Assembly: GCA_030407085.1 (NCBI GenBank)
Contig: CM059586.1
Coordinates: forward strand, 10,806,001-10,870,000
Origin: Trichopria drosophilae
Lineage: Eukaryota; Arthropoda; Insecta; Hymenoptera; Diapriidae
DNA: 64,000 nucleotides
Direction of reading: 5' to 3'
A program made the translations under genes and the position numbers. The notes under the pieces are model-generated. The model saw nothing but the letters and a program-made list of their open reading frames with translations, made no database searches and was not told where the DNA came from. How positions within the stretch are numbered: position 1 is the stretch's first letter; the number at the start of each line of letters is the position of its first letter. Below, piece by piece: positions 10,632 through 22,900 of the stretch.

Positions 10632-11544
10632 TACACGATACCGTATTTAACGCATTACAAAAATTGATTTGTTGCGGCTTAGAATAGCTTTAAATTCTGT
10701 TAATTTAATCGAAGAATTGATTATATCGTTTTCCGTATTTCATAATTTTCGAAGATATGTTCTGTTTTCTAGTTTTGAGTTTAAATCATTCGATAATCCA
10801 AAGTAATCGTTTCTTTGAGGTTATGTGCGTTTATGTATCGCGTATAATATCGTATACACTCGCATTCGTAACTGAAAGAGTGGGAAAGAAACAGACTTAT
10901 TTCGTATTAAATCGTACACAGATTTTTCGTATACTTTTTCGTTTGTTGGGAAAATAACTTTACAGGAACTCTTTACAACCTCTGACATTGGCAATGTGAC
11001 GCTTGATGAAAAGTTGCGGGAACATTCCAGCAACAACTCGGTAACCCGAAATGTCCTCAAATCACGATGTCCCCGTGTAACGTCATTTGGAACATTCGGG
11101 AAACGGTAATGAAACGTTATACCACATCGAGAAAAAGGATTGTTTGTAGTAAAGAAATATCATTCAATTAAAAAGTTAAAATCGTTTTTTCAACGTAAAG
11201 ATGGCATTGTAATATTAAAGGCGATTTGTTTAATATTAGCATTTTATTTCTATCATCGGAATTGACCATTTGTTAATAGTTAAGACATGTATACTTTGAA
11301 CTGGCATCGGCTGCGCAAATTCTCAAATAAGACATGGAACGTGTGTCTTATAGGATGTATTTGTGTATAAAAAGTGCATATTTAAGACGACGTATAAATA
11401 ATATCTTTAATTTATTTATTTTCACAGTAACAACCACCGAATTGCAATGACATTCAATCGTTCTTGAAAACCTAAATAAAATATCCGTGTTGTCATTTGA
11501 GGTTATATGTTATGATGCGTTGCGACTCCCACCATTATATCCTG

Positions 11545-11770
11545 TAACTATTAAGAAATCATTACTTTGTAGCTACAAACGTGTAGTATACAAACGGTTT
11601 CTTAACTATTAAGAAATGTTTGGTTGCATTTAATAGATATTTCTTAAGACAGAAAATGCGTTGTTTGCATTAAATAAATGTTAGCTTTATATGAAATGAA
11701 TAATTATTGCATACTTAAAAAATTATTCGATTCGCCGTATTTAAATATACGATTTCTTAACTATTAAGAA
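11545..11770. repeat. Three palindromic TTTCTTAACTATTAAGAAA words
   Basis: Near-palindromes occur at about 11545-11558 (half lost), 11598-11617 and 11753-11770. The arms are TTTCTTAA and TTAAGAAA around a short centre. Their clustering within 226 bases suggests remains of one repeat family. Confidence 0.4.
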
Positions 11771-13408
11771 GCCTTCTTTATAGTAAACAGTCCTTTTCCT
11801 CAGTGTAACTTTGCACGTGTCACAATGCAAAAGTAACATCAAAACAGATAAGTACTAGTTTTCTTATGAAACGTTTCATTTGTAACGGTTTATCGATATT
11901 TATAGCGTACTAAAAGCAACGTTGGTGTTTACTAACTTTTATTTATTAAACGTTTAATGAATGTTCACGAATGTTATTTCCCAGTAACCGCGCGAAATTT
12001 TGTCCGGTTCTAATGTTAAAAATGTTATAGCGCTTTTTCATTTTGCACAGGTTTTGCACTTTTCCCATAAGAGTTTAATATGTATAATAAACTTGCATTG
12101 ATCGAGTTCAAATTTTTACACAGCTCTTATGGAAAATCTACAAAACCAGTGCAAAAGAAGAAAGCGCTACTAGTAAGGTGGTAATCTACGTTAAAAATGT
12201 ACATTAAAAATCGATTCAACAGTTTTTAATTTACATTTTTGGCGTATTACTACGTTTTCGGTTAACCATTAACCCCGTAGGGGGATTTCAGTCGGTTCAG
12301 CTGGTAAGTAATCTACGCTAATAAATGTAAATTTGAAAATGATTGAACGCATTTTTCAAAATTTGGACCCTATTCCGTACTTGTTGAACACTTTTTATGT
12401 TTGATCTCCTAATAAATATGAAAGAAAGTTGAGAACTGACTATGAGAATGATTCCGACTATGGGGAAAATCATCCTATTATACAAAATTCTCGACGAATT
12501 TCTTTAATATTTTTTTGGGCGATTACGTACAGAAGTTAAAGAAAATGTGAAATGGAAAATAGAATTAATTATTTTTGTAATTAAGTATTTCATAAAAGTC
12601 GTATATATTTTAATATGTGGATAAAATATAAATTTCCCACGTGTGACATTGCAGTTATCACGTTAAATGTTATAAATTAACTGCTCCAAATAAACAATCT
12701 TCAAGACGTTACGAAACGTTTCTATTGAAACATGTTCTGTAAAATTAACTACCCTTCTATAACTTAAAGAGGACGTTTCCTGAATGTTGAAAATAAAGTA
12801 TAGGTAATTTCTGAAACGGCATTGAAATAGTTTACAGACGGTCCTCTTAAATATATTACAATAGCAGAAGTATTGCAAAATTGCAATGTTCCATGAATGT
12901 TCCGTGTTTAGTTGGAATAAGTGTTAAAAACTGAAACGCTATTAATTTGTTAAGTCCTGAATGGACACTTTTTTTCGATGTAGTTTTCAATGGTTATATT
13001 TTGTGTAAAAAAATATTTTTAAATATCCAAATCGCAATATGACGTCAAATTAAGTGAACTTTCAAAATCTTTTAGATCTTTCAAAAAATTCAACCGTGAA
13101 AAACTAGGGAAAAACGGAGCGAAGTGACGAATCTCAACTATTTTCATTGTGATCATACTGATTGTAAAATATCATATGTGGTTTTTTTATTTACACATTT
13201 CGAGGTATAATATTTCATTTTTTGTTCTCCTACCTACCTTTGGGATCGAGAAATCTAATTTTTAAACAAAACTTTTAAGTCATTTTCCTGTACTTTGTTC
13301 TCAGATTGGTTAATATTTTCATTTTGTATTTTAATAATCAGTTTTTATATGTTTATTTGAAAAGTACCCTAACAGCACCTAACCTTACGACAAGGTTAAT
13401 TGATAATT

Positions 13409-13440
13409 GACGATCATAATAAGATAATATTATGATCGTC
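13409..13440. repeat. Perfect hairpin, 12-bp arms
   Basis: GACGATCATAAT and its exact complement ATTATGATCGTC are separated by 8 bases. No function can be inferred; it could be the core of a small foldback element. Confidence 0.5.
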
Positions 13441-15589
13441 TCATATGCCATCTGTAAACAGATCATAAGTAACACATATGTAAATATTGACAATGAAATT
13501 ACCTATCAAATGATACTTTGCAACATCCTAAATACGAAATTCAAGGAAAGCTATATGATATACGGAAAAAATCCTCGCAGCTTCGCCCCGCCTTCCCCTT
13601 TATGATTATTTAAAAAATAAAGTTAATTTTTAACAATTTTTCAAATTGTTTATTCACATTGAAATAAATTCAGAATTCTTGTTTGATGTAAAGACATTGT
13701 GTTCTCTGAAACTTTAAAATATGCATATGAAAATTTTTATAATAATGGTGAAAGTATCCAAAATAATGGCTACAACCCCGAAAAATCAGCGAAGGGTTCC
13801 AGAATTTTTTATTCGAAAATCATCATAGACGTTCGGAAAACATGTAAAGATAAGTAGAAAGTAAAACCGTTTTCTAACAAACTGGGATCTCCGTCGGTGT
13901 AGCCTGTATACAAGTTTTTAGAAATGAAGGTCTCCAAGCGAAAAATGGATTTAAAAAAATACTATCATATAGAGAATTAGATTCTACACCAAATTTGTAT
14001 TAGACATTTTTTTAATTCCATGTCAAGGTTACGAGAAAAAAAATAAAAACTGTAAAATATTATTCCCGAAAAATCAGTAAATTTTAAAACATAACTTACA
14101 GTTTCTCGTATACGAAGCCGCGAATTGATTTGAAACTTGCAGGATCTAATCTGTATAGTTTTCCGAAGACAACAAACACAGTAAAAATTTTTGAGTTGTT
14201 TTTTCGAAACGATATATATGTATAATTCTCACGCGCTGATAATTGCGATAAAATATCTTTAAACGCTCGGGGAGTCGTGGGAAATTTGCGAAATACAAAA
14301 TCTAAAAATGAAGTATCGTAGATGCTGAATCAATAAAATGTTGATGCTGAAACAGAACTTCAATTCAATTTGAAGGTAAAAAATTGCATACGTTTTTGTA
14401 GCGCTGAAATTTTTTGGCACGCGCGGCTTTGTTGTTAGGCTTAAACCCGCTCGCCACATAACCTTCGGTTTTGTCTTGGTTTGAGTATTATGTCTTTTTA
14501 AATTAGCTTTTAAAAACTATTATATATGTTGTATAGAAATAAATAAATATATATATATATATTGATTGATAGCGTTTAATATGCATTGGTTATATTCAAA
14601 GGCAAATTGATTATATTCTTCGAACAAGATCGGTGCCACATAAATTCTCATATATCGAAAAAAGTAATATTACGGATGGTTGTCCTACGTTTGTCGAAAA
14701 TAGATATATTAGGGTGCGTAGGGCAATGTACAACTTTTTTTTTCGAGCTGTATTCAATACGATGCAATGAGAAAACAAAATGTCTTTGGGTATTCAAAAA
14801 TATTTAAAAACCCAACAATAAACACGTATTTATCTATTATCTAAATGAAAACCCTTATCGAAACAAATAAGAATGTAAAGCGCGAAAAATATTCTCTTGA
14901 GAAATTTAACTAATCGATGTACGTACAGCGAAGTTGACTGCTAACTCGTGTGTTACATATCTAAAACAAGTTATTTTGGATACAAACAGATGACAGTAAA
15001 CGATTCTGTTCAGTATCGAATTGTAGATCAGAAACCGGCGGTATTCCAACAGTGGATTCGACCTTTACAAATATTAAAAAGAGTCCCAAATGATCACCCA
15101 ACAAAGTAATTTTAAAGAAAGTAAAGGTGTGGGTTATTGTAGTATTATAAGATTAGTTATACGATCAAATCGACGCCACATTTCATAAATTTTAAATGGC
15201 CATCTTATTTTTAAAGTAATGGAGTAAATAGTACGGAAACATTAGTTTGGAGTCTTAAAGTAGTTTAGGAAGCAGTGGAGACGTTAATAAGTTTCGGAAT
15301 TAATCGACTGTTATGAATGCACTATTGGGTGCTATGTGTTCTAAGTAACGTGGATGCATTAAACAATGTCCATGACTAATCTTAACCACTTAACTCTTAA
15401 TGTAGAGAGGGGTAGAGCGATTACCAAGTGGTGGAATAAAATAATTTGTTATGTATAAATATATAACATATTATACAACTTGCACGAAGCATGAAAATAA
15501 GCGTTCGTGAAGAGTACAAAAATTTCATAGAGGCCTGAGGCACCCTGAAGAAAATACCTTGGCGCCTCTGACCTCATGTTTATCAACTA

Positions 15590-16138
15590 TTATTAATTTT
15601 ATTTAATTTTGGTTGGGAATAGAGGCAACGGGCCTGGGCGCTAGGGAGGTCCCTTTGCGAACCCCTTATATTCAATAGATTCAGAACACCCTCTTTCAAT
15701 AGATTCAGTTCCTATATGGTATAGGAAATCAGCAGGCCCTCGTTGGATATGCCCTCCCGATACCGCACCTTCAAGATGAGGGCGGAAAATTTTTGGTACA
15801 TTGGAAGCCGGTATGGGCACTTCTCTTAGCAGCCACAACCTATCTCCACCCTACAAGAAGAAGACGGGAACTTCTCGTTACATTGAAAGCCGGTATGGGC
15901 CTTCATCAGTAGTCACATCCGATTTCCGTACCAAAGCTGAAATCTTTGTAGAAGCGGATAGTGACCTACAGTTTTCAAGGAGGATTTTGGACCACCCGAT
16001 CCGCGAATGGAACCCCAGCAAACAGGAACCTGTCAACCTCCTACGTTGCTTTGTCAACAAGGGGCCTTTCTTGGGAACGATCTTGACCGGGAATCAAACT
16101 CGTGTTTCTCGGCTTCCGTCAGTTCGGGTGAACCCCTA
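15590..16138 (-). mobile_element. Retroposon-like insertion with 11-bp direct repeats
   Basis: The 11-mer TTTATCAACTA occurs at 15579-15589 and 16139-16149, enclosing a segment clearly GC-richer than its surroundings. Read on the - strand it starts GGGGTTCACCCGAAC and ends in an A-rich tail (ATTAAATAAAATTAATAA), as expected for LINE/SINE-style insertion. ACGAGTTTGATTCCCGG near the - strand 5' end is one mismatch from a tRNA-type B box, but no matching A box was found. ACATTG(G/A)AAGCCGGTATGGGC is present twice (about 15798 and 15878). Its family is unknown, and the open frames across it are not convincing genes. Confidence 0.45.
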
Positions 16139-16149
16139 TTTATCAACTA

Positions 16150-18224
16150 GTTGGAGGCTAAAGTTGGAGATTTTTACATATTCACAGCAGTTTTTGCGGG
16201 TCTTTTATTCAGTTATTCTTAAACGATTATAATATACTCAGAGACTTATTTGCCAAAGTTGCAAAAGCATCTTGAATTAGGGATAACAAAATATTTCTGG
16301 CGCTTAATAAAATTTGTTCTACCCATAATGAGAGAAGTTTAAGATAACATCGATATTGCCTATAGTAGTACACTAGCGCCAAATGTTAGAGACAACGGTG
16401 GCTCAGCTTGCCTTGGTAGAAATGAAAACATTTTTTGTACAATTATTGTATAACATTCTTATTTACCGTGTTAAAGGTGTAGGGAAATGGGCAGTGTAAC
16501 AAAAAATGGACAAATTTCTACCAGGGTTGGAAGTGCAGAGCTGTTCTAAATCATATTATAAATATTATACCCGGGGTGTTGGGAATATTGAAACTACTGT
16601 CGCACGTTAAGCATTGGGACAGCTATTGTATTGTTTTGAGACGGCAGTCGTATCAAACTAAGAGAAACACAATGCGTAAGTCCGCTATGAAAGATATCTC
16701 TAGCTTTAGTATAACAGTTATCTCCTATGATACGACTTCCGTCTTAAACTTCTCTCCATGCAGCCCAAAAAATTATCTATCAAAATTATTTTTTTATAAA
16801 CATACTTTGATTAAATTAATTATGAGATAAATTGAAAACAATAGAAATGTGATCATAAACAACTTATTAAACATAAATGCAGATATGAAGTTCTTACAAA
16901 GTTTCATTATAATTCTATACTACAAAGTGATTTGTACCTAACTGTGTTTCACACAAGATGTCAAGTTCATACTAATATTCATAGCACTAATCATACAAGC
17001 TTAATAACACTTATCAAGGTCCCTTTATTTCTTCTTTATTCAATTTTTGTTTAATTTTGAGCATTATTGCCTCTTATTCTAAAAGTTAATTGTTCCAAAT
17101 GAATGCCGCTCTCTACTGCAATCTGCCCAAATCACAGATTTTTGTATGATTTACCTATTCAAGAAGTTCCATTTGAATCCAATAACTTGCACACAATTAT
17201 GCGAACCACATTAGATGCATTTGTCTCAATAGTTTTCTATATTACACTTATCTCATGATATCTGGTCATCATGAAAATTCATTTATACTTTATAGTTGTC
17301 GAAATAACCTTTGGACGTCTCAGGCCAATTGTATTTATTCCTTACACCGTTGATACACAAAAACATAGTTTCAGTGAATCCCGAAATTGAAATTACAATT
17401 ATTCAAAATCATAAGCATCTCGTTATTTCGACAATTCATAGATTGCAAAATATCCAGTTTCGATAGCAGATTTGAAAGAAGAAACGATGTACAAAGAAAA
17501 CATAGATATTGTTGGATTTCGTGCCCACTTCATTCTTCATTCTTTGCTCATACTCACGGTGTGAGAATTTTATATAACCCAGCAAATCATATTTTTAAAT
17601 TAAAACATGACGTTTTTAATATAAAACAACACTGTAAAGAAACGATTGTTTTAAATTAAAAAATCATTCTTGTTGATTTAAAATGTGTCTCCAAATATTA
17701 CAAAAAATTCTATTACATTTTTTTATGCGTTCTTAGCCCTTTTGTAATTATACTTTTCTTCTTTTATAGTTTTTTAGATAAAACGTCCTAAACATAATGA
17801 GCGAAAATTCTCGTTTCGGACGTCATTTTGAACCATTCAGGTGCCAAAATTCAGTTTCCAAATACAATTTTCTGAAGTTCAGACATTTCCTTCACCATCT
17901 AAATTGGTTTCAAGATGATTCCATAACGGACAGTTGATACAAAATCCAATTAAAAAAATAACAAAAGATTTCGGTAGTTTTCAACTTAAGCTAATTTTGG
18001 ATATCACCATTGGAAAGATCGATTAAAAATCTGTCAATTTCATGCATTCAAAAACTTTTGAGGCCCGAATTTATGCCATCTAGGGAGCTATGAAAAAGTG
18101 GTGAAAATGGGTCTAATAACATAAAAATTAGTATTTTTCGATACAAAGTCGTGAAATCTTACGGCCGTGTGTTGAACATTATTTTTCGGTACTGGAAGCT
18201 GAAAAAATTTGATTTCGCGGAATG
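16150..18224. other. Intergenic, no recognised gene
   Basis: AT-rich, with no coding exon, clear tandem repeat or matched element ends. The last 70 bases include TTACGGCCGTG, which belongs with the hairpin cluster described downstream. Confidence 0.3.
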
Positions 18225-18602
18225 CACAGAAAAAAATAAGTCTTAAAATTGTTACATCTTAGATTCATCATCAGGTGAGGCTTAATTTAAGCCCGAAATT
18301 GCATTAATTTTCTTAAATTCAGTCAGCGTTTTGGCTTATAGTCTTACTTTCAGTGAGCAAAACTGACTTTTAGACGATATTTTGGCTTAAAATAAGATTT
18401 ATCGAGCTTATGGCATATAAGTTAGACGTATCTTATTTTGAACAAAAATATCGGCTGAAAGTCAGTTTTGTTGTCTGAAAGTAAGACTTTAAGCCTAAAT
18501 ATTGACTGAATTTAAGAAAATTAACGCTTTTTTTGCTGAAATGAAGCCTCACCTAATCATGAATCTAAGATGTAACAAATTTAAGACTTATTTTTTTCTG
18601 TG
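18225..18602. mobile_element. Foldback MITE, CACAGAAAAAAATAAG ends
   Basis: Almost the whole 378-bp unit is one inverted repeat. The left arm starts CACAGAAAAAAATAAGTCTT and the right arm ends in its complement; inner pairs include GTTACATCTTAGATTCAT and GAAAGTCAGTTTTG. Ends resemble those of the 31613-31924 element (CACGGAGAAAAATAA). TGCA adjoins the left end and also follows the right, so a short TSD is possible but ambiguous. Confidence 0.7.
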
Positions 18603-18654
18603 TGCATTTATTCCGTATTGGTTATGTTTTTGACAGTGCAGATTCGTGTTACAC

Positions 18655-18920
18655 GTGATCCGTAAGCTTTAATTTTACGGACTAAAAGTAGACCGTAAAA
18701 TCGAATTTTACGGCTGTAGTACCGAAAATAGTACTTTTCGGTCCTAGGCCGTAAAGTTCAATTTTACGGATGGCACAATCTTCCAACGGAGGTCGTAAAA
18801 TTTTACGGCCGAGGAGCGAACACTATTTTTTGACACACTGTTCGCAAAAGTAGGCACGTTAACGACTGTTTTTAGCAGGGAAAGTGCAGAGATTAGTCCG
18901 TAAAATCATACTTTACGGAC
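18655..18920. repeat. Cluster of CCGTAAAA...TTTTACGG hairpins
   Basis: Five inverted pairs of CCGTAA(A/G)/TTTACGG lie at about 18660-18681, 18691-18712, 18749-18770, 18791-18806 and 18898-18919, with GGACTAAAAG beside two of them. A similar TTACGGCCGTG occurs at about 18161. The words TTACGGCCG...GAACA(T/C)TATTTTT near 18160 and 18805 form a loose direct repeat around the foldback MITE, so that MITE may have inserted into this repeat. Confidence 0.5.
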
Positions 18921-19249
18921 TAAAAGGAGACGTGTATCAAAAATATATTTTTGAAACATAATTTTGCTACATTGCGGTGTGGAAGTTCTTCCACGCATTA
19001 ACTATTGGGTTAACTATTCTAAGGGATAACTATCTAAAGGTTCTGTCTATTTAAGAACATAAGTCTCTCCATATTTGGATTTGGAGAATGGAAATAAATA
19101 CAAGACAGGCTAAATCTGAGGCCATATTTTTCATAGACATTGAGAAAGATTGTTTAATAATTCACAAAAACAAACATTAATTTTCTTCTCTTTAGGACAT
19201 TCTAACCTCGAAATTCGAATTCAGGAAGGCGAAATACGTATAATAAACA

Positions 19250-19722
19250 TGGGTATATCCGAGGACAAATTTTGTCTACGGCCAGCATTGTTGGCCCCTA
19301 GACTACATGCCGGAAACAAGACGAGCACAATAACTCCCCCACCCGTTATTCAAATTCGAATTTCGTGTCCCGGCCATCATCAACAGGCGCTTTTCAAATC
19401 GCTGCTCGCGCTCGCGTATAGTTATCGATCGTCCCACGCGCTCCAGTGGCCTCCCGTACGTTTCTCAGTGTTAAATTCTCGTTCCCGCGCGATCGTCGAC
19501 CATTGTCGCGCCAGACGTCTGCCGTGACGGTTACAAAGATTTTCGGCGTTCCACGTTTTTCGAATTTGGCCTCCTCAAGGACGTCGGACTTGCGCCGGGG
19601 CAACAAGCTAGAGGGGGCGCGAGTGAGGGAATCATCGGGAACGCAGTGGTTTATCGAGCGAGTCGCATAAGCGACCAGTCGTAGTGCCATCGTTACGTGC
19701 GTTTTCAATTTCGCGAAAAACA
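19250..19722 (+). promoter_or_regulatory. Probable promoter and 5' UTR of Vkor
   Basis: A CpG- and GC-rich island (for example CGCTGCTCGCGCTCGCGTAT near 19400 and GCGCGATCGTCGACC near 19487) directly upstream of the first Vkor ATG, in contrast to the AT-rich surroundings. Open frames on both strands here are best read as by-products of base composition. The transcription start cannot be placed. Confidence 0.4.
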
Positions 19723-19901
19723 ATGATGGCGACATATTCCCTACAACGGCTAAACGCCGCAATCCTTTCGGCATGTGTCGTTGGTGTCGGCCTATCTTAT
19801 TACGCGTACACCGTGGAGACTGCGCTGGAAAGGGACAAGACTTACAAACCCTTTTGCGACATCTCCAAACACTTCAGCTGCTCCAAGGCCTTCATGTCGG
19901 A
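19723..19901 (+). CDS. Vkor: Vkor exon 1
   Basis: Encodes residues 1-59 and two bases of codon 60: the first transmembrane helix and the luminal loop with both shuttle cysteines. Ends at a strong donor, GTGAGT. An open frame continues 5' to 19684, but that codon is GTG, so the ATG pair at 19723/19726 decides the start. Confidence 0.93.
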
Positions 19902-22900
19902 GTGAGTTCTGGAACTTGCGCGATCAGAGATTGCGTGATTTGTTTTTTTAACTGCGATTATCTCAATTTGGCCGATGGGTGCCGGCTTAATGTTGTTGAC
20001 AATGCGTTTCCTGTTGTCGGTTGAACGAATCCAGTTTATTGTATCCTCGATGATGCTGGAAGTTTGTCGTTTGATAAATGGGTTTGGAAAAGAATGTTCG
20101 TTGCATCTTTAAAAAACTACTAAAAAAACAAACTGGAGTGAGAACAAGTTCATAATTGTTTCTTTCAACTTCGTGGGTTAAATTGAAATTGGCACACTAT
20201 TTTTAGTGCGCGAAGTGCCCTATTTGCTCACCGCACTTAACACACTAAAAACGGTACGCGAAGTACTTAGCGCACTCAAATTAGTGGGCCGAAAATTTCC
20301 CTCATGGAGTAAAAAGAAACGGAGTGTCTATATCCACGTACGGTTTCCTATATCATGCATGAGTGGAACAGCGACGGATCCAACAAAGGTTTATGTGTAC
20401 GGTTAGGTTAGGATAGTTTCAGCAGGGGGTCTGGGGGATGGCAGTCCCCCAGAAAGTACCCCCAATTAGGGGGCAAGCATTTACTCGATTTGACTGCAAA
20501 ATCCAAGCATATATGAAATTAATTTATACATGGATTTAGACATAGCCAAAAAGAAAATATACAATTTCACTCGTGGGCAAATCACCTATTTCGCACACTT
20601 CTATCCTAATGGAATAGTCTAGTATTCATGGTCAAACTCAGGGATCAAATTTAAATTTCACATTACAAACATTAGTAGTAATTGTTTGTTACCATATGTT
20701 GGAATCCATAAAGACTGAAATATTTAAACGTTATTGGTATTTATTTGTTTAAATTGAGATTATGATTTGGGCAATGTAACGGTCATTGGGTTTGGGCCTT
20801 TCTTTAGATTTTGGGTATACCGCCACCAAACCTACCATAAATTCAGGGCATCGATGTTCCCACAAAATTTTAAATGATCGCGAGCAATAAATATCGGTTA
20901 ATGAACGCTTGTCCTAATGTGAATCTTGCTATAACTGTATGCACCTTTACACTATATTATATAGTTATAATAAGGGATTATTAGGACAAGGGCCTATTGC
21001 TGCAAATACCTGTTACCCTAAACATCATCGAACAGAAATTTGTAGATGGTACCGAGTGAAGCCTTTTTTTAATAACTCTGACTGAAAAATGTGAATTTGA
21101 ATTTCCCTGACTACCGTTTTATTACCTTGAAATATATTTTATTTTGTTCTGCTTTCTGTACATTTTACAAGTACGATTTCTATGAGGAAGATGGATAGTG
21201 AATCCGACATTCAAATCACATTAGTTACACGCTGCGCAACCTTCGAGTTTATTTTGTTATTTTCAGTTTTGTATATTTTACGAGTTCCGTCATTCAAATT
21301 TCCTACTGTGTAGAACATCTTTGGACCAAGAGATCGCATTTTGTTGATGGATGAAATAATAATTCCTTCTAGTTTCGAAATATTGAATTGGGTCTTCACT
21401 ATTCCATGAGCCAATTGGAAACGCGACTTCGGGTTTTCGGGTCTAACTCAATTTGTTAAACAGTTAACGAAATATCGTATGAAAAGAAATTGTAGAGCTT
21501 AAATAAATGAAGAAATTGATCCCTTATACATTTAATAACGCCAAAGCTCAGGTGGTTCGGATTCCACCTTCATAAACTGTTGGTCCCGTCGAGTTTAGTC
21601 CCATATGGGCTCAGAAAAGTCTAAGTAAAACAATATTAAAAAAAAAGGTTAAGAAAAATTGACCCCGTGTGGAGCCCTTTAATGTCAGAGAATTGTGGAC
21701 AAATATCAAAGGGCTCACTGTATGAGCAATCTTTATCGAAACGTAACAAATAAGGGGGTCTTGCTCAGCTTATACGTTTTTGTTACCTTGTATGATGATT
21801 TGTTTACTTACATAAAAGAGTCTAGAAAACGGAGTTTAGAAAAAGAACCAGACACATGCCAAATTTTGAACAAAAAAATTAGCAAATTCTTGCCGCTACA
21901 CCGACTCAACCGAGAACGTCACTCCCTAACCTAAAAAATATAATTTAAATCGAAACAAGATATATTTTCAAGTCTAAACATATTTTAGGGCGCTTTTGCA
22001 TGTTTTTTATGAAAGCCTACTAAATTTGAAGGAGTTTGATTAAATTTTGAGCCAGAATCCGCAAGAATATATTTTTGTAATAGTCTTTTTAGTTATTGTT
22101 TTGGACGATTTTTATTTATACAGTCATTAAAAATGCTCTAAAATATTAATTAATTGTAATTCTCCTTGGAACATTTTTAATAAAAATAACAGACGAATGT
22201 TTACGGAATTTAAAGTTTCGAGTATTTTACATGTGAGTATTTAACGATAGATGGCTACCTTTTAATTCTCAATCATTTCTAGCACTACAACTGTAAACGG
22301 AATGTGTGCTGTTAAACAGATTGTCAATATTAGATAACTTCCAGGTAGAAACTAGGTGAAGGTTTTGCACGAGAAAACCCAGAACCTTCGAAAATGAAAT
22401 GTATTATTGAAATTCATGCAGAAATATCGTTAAAATAATATATAGCCTCATTATTGCTAAAATTATTTTAATTATTAAACAATTACAAGTCAACGATAAA
22501 ATCCCTGGGAAATTTCGTAAAATTCCTGAGAAACTTGTACATTTACTATACTTTTGAATGATTTTCATCGATATTGTAAAACTTATTAAAATTACACTAT
22601 GAAAAAAATGACAATATGAGAAAAATAACAAAAATATGACCATCAATTTGTTCAATAGACAAACCCGGTTAACACAATTTGGAAAATGAAATCAAAAAGC
22701 CGTAATTTTGAAACTCATTTTACAATTTGGTTTTACTGGGTATTGATCGTCCAAGTAGGGGGACGCAACATATACTAAACTCTTATACGAATTCAAAATC
22801 TATTAAAGCAACCGCCGGTATTAAAGTTTGCTATAAAAATGTTTAGGAGCTTTGAAATTGCTACCAATTATATTTTTATGGTTAAAGATCTAAAGTTATA

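Larger units (their letters stand above)
10632..15578. other. Intergenic between Ubc9 and Vkor, no recognised gene
   Basis: AT-rich with no coding exon that I can support. Minor structures: GGAACATTC words near 11012, 11090 and 12890; three palindromic TTTCTTAACTATTAAGAAA-type words at 11545-11770; inverted words around AAAAATGTACATTAAAAA (12193-12240); a 12-bp-arm hairpin at 13409-13440; and an (AT)n run near 14545-14565. Confidence 0.35.

Noticed and set aside
12960..13010. TTAAGTCCTGAATGGACAC, resembling the left end of the piggyBac-like MITE
   Set aside because: The match is short and diverged and no inverted right end with TTAA was found.
15801..16232. 143-codon + strand open frame
   Set aside because: It runs through the GC-rich retroposon-like insertion and out into flanking DNA; there is no family resemblance and the overlapping - strand frame is equally open.
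19150..19774. Overlapping open frames of 125 (+) and 126 (-) codons
   Set aside because: Both lie in the CpG-rich presumed promoter and 5' UTR of Vkor, where stop codons are rare because of composition. Neither resembles a protein.
21540..21572. AGCTCAGGTGGTTCGGATTCC, which looks like tRNA T-arm or B-box sequence
   Set aside because: No acceptor stem, anticodon arm or properly spaced A box surrounds it, so no tRNA or SINE can be built.
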